This document shows, in pieces, positions 36,571-44,296 of a stretch of DNA of 64,000 nucleotides (the stretch's first letter is position 1; every line of letters starts with the position of its first letter). Under the pieces are notes generated by a model that saw nothing but the letters and a program-made list of their open reading frames with translations, was not told the DNA's origin and did not search any database. The position numbers and the translations under genes are program-made. Origin of the DNA: Chitinophagaceae bacterium (lineage in GTDB: Bacteria > Bacteroidota > Bacteroidia > Chitinophagales > Chitinophagaceae); NCBI GenBank assembly GCA_023957755.1, contig JAMLGT010000008.1, forward strand, positions 1-64,000. Direction: 5' to 3'.

Positions 36571-38589
36571 TTATTTATGATTTCTGCGAATTGTTGATTT
36601 CTGGTTGTGTAGGAGCATGTATTTTGAAGTTTCATAGATTGCAACTGTCAACTCAGAAAGTGCCTTTGAGGCAGAATCTTTTTCAGCGGCGGAGGCTTCC
36701 ATTCCTTTTTGATTGATCGGGTATAGTTCCCTTTTGTCGATCTGCAGGTTTTGCGTGAAGAAAAACCGATCGTTCACCACACCTATTTTTCCTTCATCAT
36801 GGTGAATGATGAAAGCAGCGTCCGTTTTGTTATTTGTATTGAGCAGGTCTCTTCCCAGGGTGGAATTAATATATGGCTGATGAAGCATGCCGGCAATAGT
36901 AGGAAGTACATCTATCTGAGACACTGTTTCAGGACGTATTTGAGGAGTAAGTAAATCCGGTGCATAGAACAGGAGGGGGACGTGCTCGTCTGCAAGTTTT
37001 CCAAGATTGGCGTAGGGAGACTTATATACCGAGGTTGTGTTTCCGGCGACGCCATGGTCACCTATAAAAGCAAAAATTGTATTGCTAAACCAGGGCTTGG
37101 TCTTAGCATATTCCATAAATTTTTTAATACAATAATCTGTATAGCAGAATGCGTGGTATTCTTTCAGCGACTCGAAGCCGTATTTCCGTAGTGTATCCTC
37201 GGGAACTATCTTTTTCTGAAAGTCAGTGTCTTCATCAGGAATCGTAAACGGGCGATGATTGTCTGCCGTTTGGATAATTGCAAAGAATGGCTTCTGCTGT
37301 TCGGAAAGAATGTCAGCCGATTCCAGGAACAGGCTCTTGTCGCTAATACCCCATACATTCACTTCAGGAGTTTTGTAGGATCCTTCCTGGTATATTTTTA
37401 CGCCATCAATATTTTTTATGAGTCCTTCAAAATTGTTGAAGTTACTTGAACCTCCTATAAAGTAGAATTTATCATAGTCTTCGAAATCATTGATGATGGT
37501 ATGCTGATCTATGGCCTGTGGATTGCGCGTAGAAAATTTGGACAGTTGTACGTCAGGAATACCGGTAATAATGGCGAATACGCCTCTTGCCGTACCAAAA
37601 GTGGGTGTAAAGCATCTGTTGAAGAAGATGCCATTTTCTGTCAGGCTTTTGAAATAAGGTGTAGTGTTAAGTGGATTGTCTGACAGGGAACTCTTATACA
37701 TGCTGAAACTTTCACAAATAACCAGAACAATATTAGGGTGGCTCTCGATTGCTTTGCTGTTGGGTGATACCAGTCTCTGGTAAGAGATACCCGACTGATT
37801 ATCCTCAGGCAGGTTCAAAAATTTTTTTATTATAGGATAGTATTCAAAAGCTTTTTCATTGTTGAAGTCCGGCTTCCTGAATTGAAGCGTGCTGAAGAAA
37901 TTCTGTAAAGGATTCAGAGCCAGGTAAGCAGTGAAATTGTTATTTAGCTCAAAGGCATCCTTCCACTTCAGCGGTGTGAAGGAAAACAGTCCGTATATGC
38001 TCCATCCGAGAATAAATATTGTAAGTCCATACCATGTATTACTTCTTGCAGTGCGTACACCATTGGTTTTCTTCATTGTGACGATGTGTGTACGCCCGAA
38101 TAACTTAGATAACAGATAGACAGTGAGGAAAAGTGCGAGCAGTATCCATACCATAGGGTAACTCTGCCAAAGCATTTTCATGGAGATTACCGGATCTTCA
38201 GCAAAGTTGAGCGCACTGGCATTAAGCCTTGTACGGTTATAACTGAAATTGCCGAAGTCAGCACCAAAGAAAAACAGGACAAAGAGCGCACAGAAAGCCA
38301 GATAATACGACCAGCCTTTTTTGTTGCGCAGAGAAACGAAAGGGGAGAAGCCCGGAATCAGGCTTACAAGAGCTATCGGCATCAGGATAATTGCGACCCA
38401 ACGCATATCGTAGATGAAGCCGAGAGAAAAGGCGGGAATCACCTCAGACACTTTGGTTCCTTCAGGCATAAATAGGATGAGCGTAGCGATACGCAGTACA
38501 GTGAAGATAGACATGAAGATCAACCATAGGTTGAAAATCCATCGTACGATCAGCAACGTATTTTCCTGAATTTTTGTATCGGCTTTCAT
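36571..38589 (-). CDS. LTA-synthase-family phosphoglycerol transferase, copy 2
   Basis: This 672-residue protein has about five N-terminal membrane helices (first about 230 residues) and a C-terminal extracytoplasmic sulfatase-fold domain. Conserved residues of the LtaS catalytic site are visible: Glu in NIVLVICESF, the nucleophile Thr in PTFGTARGVFAIITGIP, Asp in VWGISDKSL, and DHG in IFAFIGDHGVAGN. LtaS-like enzymes move glycerol-phosphate from phosphatidylglycerol onto glycolipids or periplasmic glucans. In Gram-negatives this resembles OpgB. It starts nine bases after the stop of its paralogue, so both are one operon. The acceptor is unknown. Confidence 0.9.
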   Translation of the reverse strand: MKADTKIQENTLLIVRWIFNLWLIFMSIFTVLRIATLILFMPEGTKVSEVIPAFSLGFIYDMRWVAIILMPIALVSLIPGFSPFVSLRNKKGWSYYLAFCALFVLFFFGADFGNFSYNRTRLNASALNFAEDPVISMKMLWQSYPMVWILLALFLTVYLLSKLFGRTHIVTMKKTNGVRTARSNTWYGLTIFILGWSIYGLFSFTPLKWKDAFELNNNFTAYLALNPLQNFFSTLQFRKPDFNNEKAFEYYPIIKKFLNLPEDNQSGISYQRLVSPNSKAIESHPNIVLVICESFSMYKSSLSDNPLNTTPYFKSLTENGIFFNRCFTPTFGTARGVFAIITGIPDVQLSKFSTRNPQAIDQHTIINDFEDYDKFYFIGGSSNFNNFEGLIKNIDGVKIYQEGSYKTPEVNVWGISDKSLFLESADILSEQQKPFFAIIQTADNHRPFTIPDEDTDFQKKIVPEDTLRKYGFESLKEYHAFCYTDYCIKKFMEYAKTKPWFSNTIFAFIGDHGVAGNTTSVYKSPYANLGKLADEHVPLLFYAPDLLTPQIRPETVSQIDVLPTIAGMLHQPYINSTLGRDLLNTNNKTDAAFIIHHDEGKIGVVNDRFFFTQNLQIDKRELYPINQKGMEASAAEKDSASKALSELTVAIYETSKYMLLHNQKSTIRRNHK

Positions 38590-38598
38590 TCTTAGATA

Positions 38599-40764
38599 TC
38601 AGTGTGATACAGCTTCTTTTTTCTTGTTATGGTATAGCAAATATTTTGCAGTTTGATACCAGGCATCTGAAAGGTCTTTCAATTGCAACCGAAGTGTGTC
38701 GCTGTCGCTTGCCTGGGGGTAGGTCTTATACAATTCCTGTTGCCCGCTTAGCAGGTTGTCTGTAAACACAAGGCTATCCGTGACCATGCCTATCTGTTTG
38801 ATTGTTGGGTCAAACAGGAATGCGCCGGCGGGGAATGAAAGCATACGTCCAGATTCACTGGCCAGGTCGATGCCCATTGTAGTATTATTGTAGGGTATGC
38901 CTGCCAGTGAGGCGGCTGTTGGCAACACATCTACCTGTGAGCATATCGTACTATTTCTCTGAGGTGTGATGATGCCCGGAGCATAGAATAACAGCGGCAC
39001 GTGGTGGCTTGTCAGGTTAGCGCTGTTCCACACTTGAGGAAACTCAGCGGATGCATTTCCTTTGATTCCGTGGTCACCTATAAAAACGAAAATGGTATTT
39101 TTGAAATAGGCTTCTTTTTTAGCAGCCTCCATGAAGGCTCTGAAAGCAAAGTCGGTATAACGGAAGGCATTGAGTTCGTCGTTATCAGAAAATCCGTATT
39201 TATGTAACGTGTCTTTAGGGTACGAAACCAGGTCAAAATTATTTCTGTCCTCATCCGGGATCGTATAGGGTCGATGGTTATCTGCTGTCTGCACAATTGC
39301 CACAAAGGGGTTTTTCTGTGTCGCAAATGTGTCGTTCGCAGCCAGCAGTAGTCTTTTATCGCTGATGCCCCATACATCTATTTTCTTTGCGTTAAAGTCT
39401 TCTTCTTCCAGAAGATGAAGCCCATTCAGATTATTGGTGAGCAGGCCCCGGATGTTGGCCCAACTGGAACTGCCTCCAATGAAGTAGTACTTTGAATATC
39501 CTGCAAAATCGTTGATGATAGAATGCTGATCAACATAAGAGGGGTTTCGGCTGCTGGTATTGGGGTATTCTACGTCGGGAATTCCGGTAATCACCGCCCA
39601 GATGCCTCTCGCAGTACCATAGGATGGAGTAAAACAGCGATCAAAAAATAGCCCATCATTGCATAAATCATTGAAATAAGGAGTCGTATTCAACCCATTG
39701 CCAAACATAGTGCTCTTATAAGCCGAAAAGCTTTCGCAGATTACAATTACCACATTTCGCCTGATGCTGTCTTTTGGCCGGACAAATCTTGAGAAGTTCA
39801 GATTTTTATTGTCAGGATTATTCACACCCAGGTAATCTGCCATCAGTGGATAATATTTCTTCACCAGCGCTTCATCATATCCTGAACTGCGGTATTCGAG
39901 TGTGCTGAAAAAACTTTGAATAGGGTTTAATGCCAGGTTGGCCTTGAAGTCGTCTTTCAGGCTAAAAGCATCGCTCCATCTGAGAGGGTATTGCCCGAAC
40001 CTTCCGAAAATTCCGAGAGCGAGTAGCAGGGTAAACACCAGGCCGTAGAAAAATTTGGCAGGGCCACTTTTTGATTCTTCAGATTTTTCAATGATTTTAT
40101 AACTTTTGTTAATAATAAGTATCAGAAGCAGACAACTGATTATGATAAAGATCAGGAGTGGGATTACCGGGTAGGTTTCCCAGATCATACTCATACTTAT
40201 TTTGGCATCTCCGGCAAAGTTTACAATACTGGCACTCAGTCTTTGCCCCAGGTAGTCGTAGTGCTCAAAGTCGAATGCGTATAAAACAACGAGCGCGAGT
40301 GCTACCGTATGGAACCATGCCTTAAATATTTTTCGTGAAGTAATGTGCTCAAAAGGATTACAGTTTTTTGTGCTTCGGAGCCACAGTAGTATCAATACGA
40401 AAATAGAGGCTACTACCATGATGGTGGTCAGGCCGGCATGCCCTTTCTTCATAAAAATGAGCAGGAACACCATGATTGCCAGGGTAACTATAATGCTAAG
40501 AATGCTGCCGATACTGAGTCTTTTGTGAGAATTACTTTTCAGAATCAGGCTACCTGTAAGAAACGGAAAGAGTATGGCTCCACAGACAATCCTCAGGTCG
40601 TAGGCCGCTCCGAGTAAAAAAGCCTGCATATTATCGGTAAAGGTAATCGCCGGAGCTTTAAATCTGAAGAAGAAGACAAGTCGCATTGCGGTCATAAAGA
40701 TGAAAAAGGCCAGACCGGTAATCACCATCCATCGGATAAGTTTGGATATAGAACGTTTCTTCAT
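38599..40764 (-). CDS. LTA-synthase-family phosphoglycerol transferase, copy 1
   Basis: The ATG at 40764 gives 721 residues. It is chosen because its N-terminus (MKKRSISKLIRWMVITGLAF) aligns with that of the paralogue downstream, and because a minus-strand -7 box lies 27 bases before it. A longer frame to 40938 would cross the divergent PAP2 gene. The layout is the same as the paralogue, with N-terminal membrane helices and then the sulfatase-like domain. Visible are NVVIVICESFSAYKS, PSYGTARGIWAVITGIPDVE (nucleophile Thr), VWGISDKRLLL and FVFIGDHGIKGN. It probably transfers glycerol-phosphate in the periplasm. Divergence from copy 2 is considerable, so the two may have different acceptors. 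Confidence 0.9.
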   Translation of the reverse strand: MKKRSISKLIRWMVITGLAFFIFMTAMRLVFFFRFKAPAITFTDNMQAFLLGAAYDLRIVCGAILFPFLTGSLILKSNSHKRLSIGSILSIIVTLAIMVFLLIFMKKGHAGLTTIMVVASIFVLILLWLRSTKNCNPFEHITSRKIFKAWFHTVALALVVLYAFDFEHYDYLGQRLSASIVNFAGDAKISMSMIWETYPVIPLLIFIIISCLLLILIINKSYKIIEKSEESKSGPAKFFYGLVFTLLLALGIFGRFGQYPLRWSDAFSLKDDFKANLALNPIQSFFSTLEYRSSGYDEALVKKYYPLMADYLGVNNPDNKNLNFSRFVRPKDSIRRNVVIVICESFSAYKSTMFGNGLNTTPYFNDLCNDGLFFDRCFTPSYGTARGIWAVITGIPDVEYPNTSSRNPSYVDQHSIINDFAGYSKYYFIGGSSSWANIRGLLTNNLNGLHLLEEEDFNAKKIDVWGISDKRLLLAANDTFATQKNPFVAIVQTADNHRPYTIPDEDRNNFDLVSYPKDTLHKYGFSDNDELNAFRYTDFAFRAFMEAAKKEAYFKNTIFVFIGDHGIKGNASAEFPQVWNSANLTSHHVPLLFYAPGIITPQRNSTICSQVDVLPTAASLAGIPYNNTTMGIDLASESGRMLSFPAGAFLFDPTIKQIGMVTDSLVFTDNLLSGQQELYKTYPQASDSDTLRLQLKDLSDAWYQTAKYLLYHNKKKEAVSH

Positions 40765-40790
40765 AAAAAGCTTTAGTGCTATAAAGGCCC

Positions 40791-40798
40791 CAAAAATA
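40791..40798 (-). promoter_or_regulatory. Promoter -7 box for the LTA-synthase operon
   Basis: Read on the minus strand the bases are TATTTTTG, a TAnnTTTG match. It ends 27 bases from the ATG at 40764 and supports that start. Confidence 0.5.
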
Positions 40799-40828
40799 AT
40801 TAAATTCGTTACGTTGAAGGGGAAATGA

Positions 40829-40836
40829 TAATTTTG
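40829..40836 (+). promoter_or_regulatory. Promoter -7 box abutting the PAP2 start codon
   Basis: TAATTTTG matches TAnnTTTG and ends five bases before the ATG at 40842, so the message may be leaderless. It is one half of a compact divergent promoter with the box at 40791-40798. Confidence 0.45.
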
Positions 40837-40841
40837 AATTG

Positions 40842-41450
40842 ATGAATGTACTTCAAACTGAATTGTTAACATTTCTGCCGGCCCCCATCTTGCGTTTTGA
40901 TCAAAGTCTTTTTCATAAGATAAATGGAGAGTGGACAAATTCTTTTTTAGATTTCACGCTACCCTTTGTGCGAGAGCCATTTTTCTGGGCTCCCTTATAT
41001 ATTTTTCTGGGTCTTTTTGCGTTACTCAATTTCAAAGGCAAGGGAATATGGTGGGTATTGGCCTTTTTAATTTTAGTGATGGTTTCTGATTTTACCAGTA
41101 GTTCAGTAATCAAGGAGGCTTTTTTCAGGCTGAGGCCTTGCCGTGATCCTGAGATGGCCGGACAGGTACGGTTTATTGTAAAGTACTGTCCTGTGAGCTC
41201 AAGTTTTGTTTCTTCGCATGCAGTAAATCATTTTGCCATATCAACGTTTATCTTTGCAACATTCAGGAAGCCTCTAAGTAATTGGTGGGCTCTTATACTT
41301 TTATGGGCAGCATTGGTATGCTATGCTCAGGTATATGTAGGAGTACACTATCCTGTGGATGTGCTGGCGGGTGGCTTATTCGGTGTTTTTCTCGGGGGCC
41401 TTACCGCTACTATTTTTAACCGGTTGGTAAAGCTACACGTAGAAAGCTAA
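40842..41450 (+). CDS. PAP2-family membrane phosphatase
   Basis: From the ATG at 40842 the protein has 202 residues (a TTG precedes it directly) and five or six membrane helices. The three phosphatase motifs are present: KEAFFRLRP (KxxxxxxRP), SSFVSSHAVNHF (PSGH-like, here SSH) and YAQVYVGVHYPVDVLAGG (the SRxxxxxHxxxD type, with His and Asp but without the usual SR). Family members remove phosphate from phosphatidate, undecaprenyl-pyrophosphate or glycerol-phosphate lipids. It diverges from two LTA-synthase-type genes and is followed by a CorC gene after eight bases. A role in recycling lipid products is plausible but not shown. Confidence 0.88.
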   Translation: MNVLQTELLTFLPAPILRFDQSLFHKINGEWTNSFLDFTLPFVREPFFWAPLYIFLGLFALLNFKGKGIWWVLAFLILVMVSDFTSSSVIKEAFFRLRPCRDPEMAGQVRFIVKYCPVSSSFVSSHAVNHFAISTFIFATFRKPLSNWWALILLWAALVCYAQVYVGVHYPVDVLAGGLFGVFLGGLTATIFNRLVKLHVES

Positions 41451-41458
41451 TTTAGGAT

Positions 41459-42769
41459 ATGACAGAGGTCTTGATAATTCTCATACTAATCTTAGTCAAC
41501 GGGCTGATAGTACTCAGCGAAACAGCACTGATCTCGTCAAAGAAAAGCCGGCTTGAGGTGTGGTCTGAGAAAGGAGATCCTAAAGCCAAATGTGCTCTTG
41601 ACCTAAAGGAAGACCCTGATGTGTTTCTTTCTACTACTCAGATTTATATTACGCTGGTGGGTATTCTTACAGGTGTCTATTCTGGGGAAAGGTTCAGCCA
41701 CTATCTTGCGCCCTACATTGAGCAGATAGAATTTCTAAAACCTTATAGCAGTGCCATTGCATTGGTAATAATTGTAATTGTGGTCACGCTGCTTACAATT
41801 TTGTTTGGAGAATTGGTGCCTAAGCGGATTGCAATCCTGAATCCTGAGGGGATTGCCCGGGTGGTAGCACGGCCAATCCGTACACTCAGCAAGGTGTCTT
41901 ATCCGTTTGTGTGGTTGCTGAGCAGCCTGAATGGTGGAATATTTAATTTGTTGAAGATAGAGCGTTCTGAAGAGAATGCTGTGACTGAGGAAGAAATCAA
42001 AGCGATGATCAATGAGGGTAGCGAATCGGGTACTATTGAAGAAGAAGAGAAGGATATTATAGAAAGAGTTTTTCATCTGGGCGATAGAAATATTACCTCC
42101 ATGATGACCCATCGTACAGATATCGTATGGTTTGAAGTGAACGAATCGCGTGAATCGGTCAGGTCAAAGATTGAGGAGTATCTCCACTCTGTGTATCCTG
42201 TGTGCCGCGGCAATATTGATGATATCGAAGGGGTAGTACACGTTAAAGATTTATATCTCTATCCCGACAAGCCGTTAAGCAGCTTGTGCCGTAAACCGCT
42301 TTTTGTGCCTGAAAACAATTCGGCCTATCAGGTATTGGAAAAAATAAAGAACACCAAAATTCATCATGCATTTATTGTGGATGAGTATGGTAGCCTGCAG
42401 GGGATGATCACGGCACGCGATATCCTTCGCGCCATCGTGGGAGAGATACCGGAGGAGGAAGATGATGAATATGTAATTGTAAAAAGATCGGACAATACCT
42501 ATCTGGTGGATGCACAGATTCAGTTTTATGATTTTCTCTCCTATTTTGAAAAGTCTTCCTGGATATCTGAGTCTGAAAACGAATTTGACACACTCGCAGG
42601 ATTTGTGCTGCATACACTTGAGCGTATTCCTAATGAAGGAGATAAGTTTTCATGGCGCGGATTTGACTTTGAAATTGTGGACATGGACGGTCAGCGTATT
42701 GATAAGATCATCGTACAGATCAGTGAGGAAATCAGGGCTGAGATGGAGGAGGATGAAGGGGAGGCATAG
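41459..42769 (+). CDS. CorC/CNNM-type membrane protein (hemolysin family, DUF21-CBS-HlyC)
   Basis: This 436-residue protein has the standard order of this family: a DUF21 membrane domain with three or four helices (about 1-190), a CBS pair (about 210-340; MMTHRTDIVWFEV and FIVDEYGSLQGMITARDIL) and a C-terminal CorC/HlyC domain (about 350-425). Conserved helix residues include NGLIVLSETALISSKKSRLE and LTILFGELVPKRIAIL. Relatives act in magnesium or cobalt homeostasis or efflux. Despite the old name there is no evidence for haemolytic activity. It follows PAP2 by eight bases, so the two are co-transcribed. Confidence 0.93.
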   Translation: MTEVLIILILILVNGLIVLSETALISSKKSRLEVWSEKGDPKAKCALDLKEDPDVFLSTTQIYITLVGILTGVYSGERFSHYLAPYIEQIEFLKPYSSAIALVIIVIVVTLLTILFGELVPKRIAILNPEGIARVVARPIRTLSKVSYPFVWLLSSLNGGIFNLLKIERSEENAVTEEEIKAMINEGSESGTIEEEEKDIIERVFHLGDRNITSMMTHRTDIVWFEVNESRESVRSKIEEYLHSVYPVCRGNIDDIEGVVHVKDLYLYPDKPLSSLCRKPLFVPENNSAYQVLEKIKNTKIHHAFIVDEYGSLQGMITARDILRAIVGEIPEEEDDEYVIVKRSDNTYLVDAQIQFYDFLSYFEKSSWISESENEFDTLAGFVLHTLERIPNEGDKFSWRGFDFEIVDMDGQRIDKIIVQISEEIRAEMEEDEGEA

Positions 42770-42818
42770 AAATAAGAAAGAATTTCTAACTTTAAATAAC
42801 TTACTTAATTAATATACT

Positions 42819-44189
42819 ATGAGAAAATTGCGGGTAGCCATCGCTTCTGCAGCGATTATATTATTTGTCGGGTGTAGTCCTAAGTATGCTGCAGTTGTTA
42901 CTCAGGGACAGGATCCTACTTCTTTTCAACACCCTTCGTGGAGTGCTCGATCAAATGTGTATGAGGTGAATGTAAGGCAGTTCTCACAGGAAGGCACTTT
43001 CAATGCATTTGCAAAAAGCTTACCGCGTCTTAAAGAAATGGGAGTTGAAATTTTATGGTTTATGCCGATTACGCCTATTGGGCTAAAGGATAGAAAAGAA
43101 AACGAGTCTCAACTGGGTAGTTATTATGCCGTAAGAAATTACACTCAGGTGAATCCTGAATTCGGTACGATGGATGATTTTAAACGATTGGTGAAAGAGG
43201 CTCATGCCATGGGTTTCAAAGTGATTACCGACTGGGTACCCAACCATACCGCACCGGATAATCCCTGGATGACCAGCCATCCTGACTTTTATGAACACGA
43301 TGCCAATGGAAAAGTGGTAATTCCTTTTGACTGGACAGATACCCGTCAGTTAAATTATAAAAACAGAGAATTGAGAGACTCTATGATTGCAGCAATGGCA
43401 TTCTGGCTGCGCGAAACGGATATAGATGGTTTTAGGTGCGATGTGGCACACCATGTGCCGACAGACTTCTGGAAAGATTGTATCACGCAGCTCAAAAAGA
43501 TAAAAGATGTTTATATGCTGGCCGAAGCAGAAGGGCCTGAATTTCATTATGCAGGATTCGATGCTACCTATGCCTGGAGCCTGATGCAGCCGATGGCTGA
43601 TGTGTATTCACTAAAGCATAATTTGAAATATTTTGATTCGGTATTGAATCATAACATTAATGTGTATCCGAAAAATGCACAGCGTTTGTTTTTCACTACT
43701 AACCATGATGAGAATAGCTGGAATGGTACAGAGTTTGAAAAATATGGAGCAGCATACAAAACGTTTGCAGTATTTACTCAGACAATGTATCAGAGTATCC
43801 CGCTGATTTATAACGGACAGGAAGAGCCGAATAAGCGCAGGCTTAAATTTTTTGTAAAGGACCCGATTCAGTGGGGTAAGTATGAAATGGCTCCCTTTTA
43901 TTCCACACTCCTGCATTTGCGCAAGCGCAATAAAGCTATGGATGCTGATGCCTTTTACAGAAGACTAGCTACAGCAAATGATGATGCCATATTTGCTTAT
44001 GTGAGGCAGAAGGGGAATAAGCAGGTTTTTGTGGTGCTCAATCTGTCCCCTTTACCACAGCATTTTACCATTAAGGATAAAGTAATTTATGGACATCCAG
44101 TCAATGTGTTTTCAGGACAAAAGGTAAAGTTGTTTGATCATTATGTCTATGAAATGCAGCCGTGGGATTATTTCGTGTTTGAATATTAA
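42819..44189 (+). CDS. GH13 alpha-amylase-family lipoprotein
   Basis: This 456-residue protein begins with a signal peptide and lipobox (FVGCSPKYA), so it is an exported lipoprotein. The GH13 barrel follows with no N-terminal domain: YEVNVRQFSQEGTF, FMPITPIG, VITDWVPNHTAPDNPW, Asp208 in DGFRCDVAHH (nucleophile), Glu236 in LAEAEG (acid) and Asp297 in TTNHDEN (third acid). A short C-terminal beta domain closes it. The compact size and the SYYAVRNYTQVNPEFGT loop fit the maltogenic/oligo-glucosidase-like subfamilies rather than classic alpha-amylase. It is far from the alpha-glucan block at the left end and has its own context (CorC upstream, M3 peptidase convergent). Confidence 0.9.
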   Translation: MRKLRVAIASAAIILFVGCSPKYAAVVTQGQDPTSFQHPSWSARSNVYEVNVRQFSQEGTFNAFAKSLPRLKEMGVEILWFMPITPIGLKDRKENESQLGSYYAVRNYTQVNPEFGTMDDFKRLVKEAHAMGFKVITDWVPNHTAPDNPWMTSHPDFYEHDANGKVVIPFDWTDTRQLNYKNRELRDSMIAAMAFWLRETDIDGFRCDVAHHVPTDFWKDCITQLKKIKDVYMLAEAEGPEFHYAGFDATYAWSLMQPMADVYSLKHNLKYFDSVLNHNINVYPKNAQRLFFTTNHDENSWNGTEFEKYGAAYKTFAVFTQTMYQSIPLIYNGQEEPNKRRLKFFVKDPIQWGKYEMAPFYSTLLHLRKRNKAMDADAFYRRLATANDDAIFAYVRQKGNKQVFVVLNLSPLPQHFTIKDKVIYGHPVNVFSGQKVKLFDHYVYEMQPWDYFVFEY

Positions 44190-44245
44190 TAAGCTGTTTC
44201 GTAATTGCTGCTTTTATTGACAAGAGCCTGAAAGCCTGTAAAAGC

Positions 44246-44277
44246 TTCGGCCTGCCTCAATTATGAAGCAGGCCGAA
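44246..44277. terminator. Bidirectional terminator between GH13 and M3 peptidase genes
   Basis: TTCGGCCTGC (44246-44255) and GCAGGCCGAA (44268-44277) form a perfect ten-base stem with a 12-base loop. T-rich sequence flanks it on the minus-strand side only weakly. It sits exactly between two convergent stop codons. Confidence 0.65.
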
Positions 44278-44296
44278 ACTAAGTTAATTCACGTTG

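Noticed and set aside
38599-40938. Longer form of the LTA-synthase gene starting at 40938
   Set aside because: The extra 58 codons cross the divergent PAP2 gene and its promoter box. The paralogue and the -7 box support the ATG at 40764.
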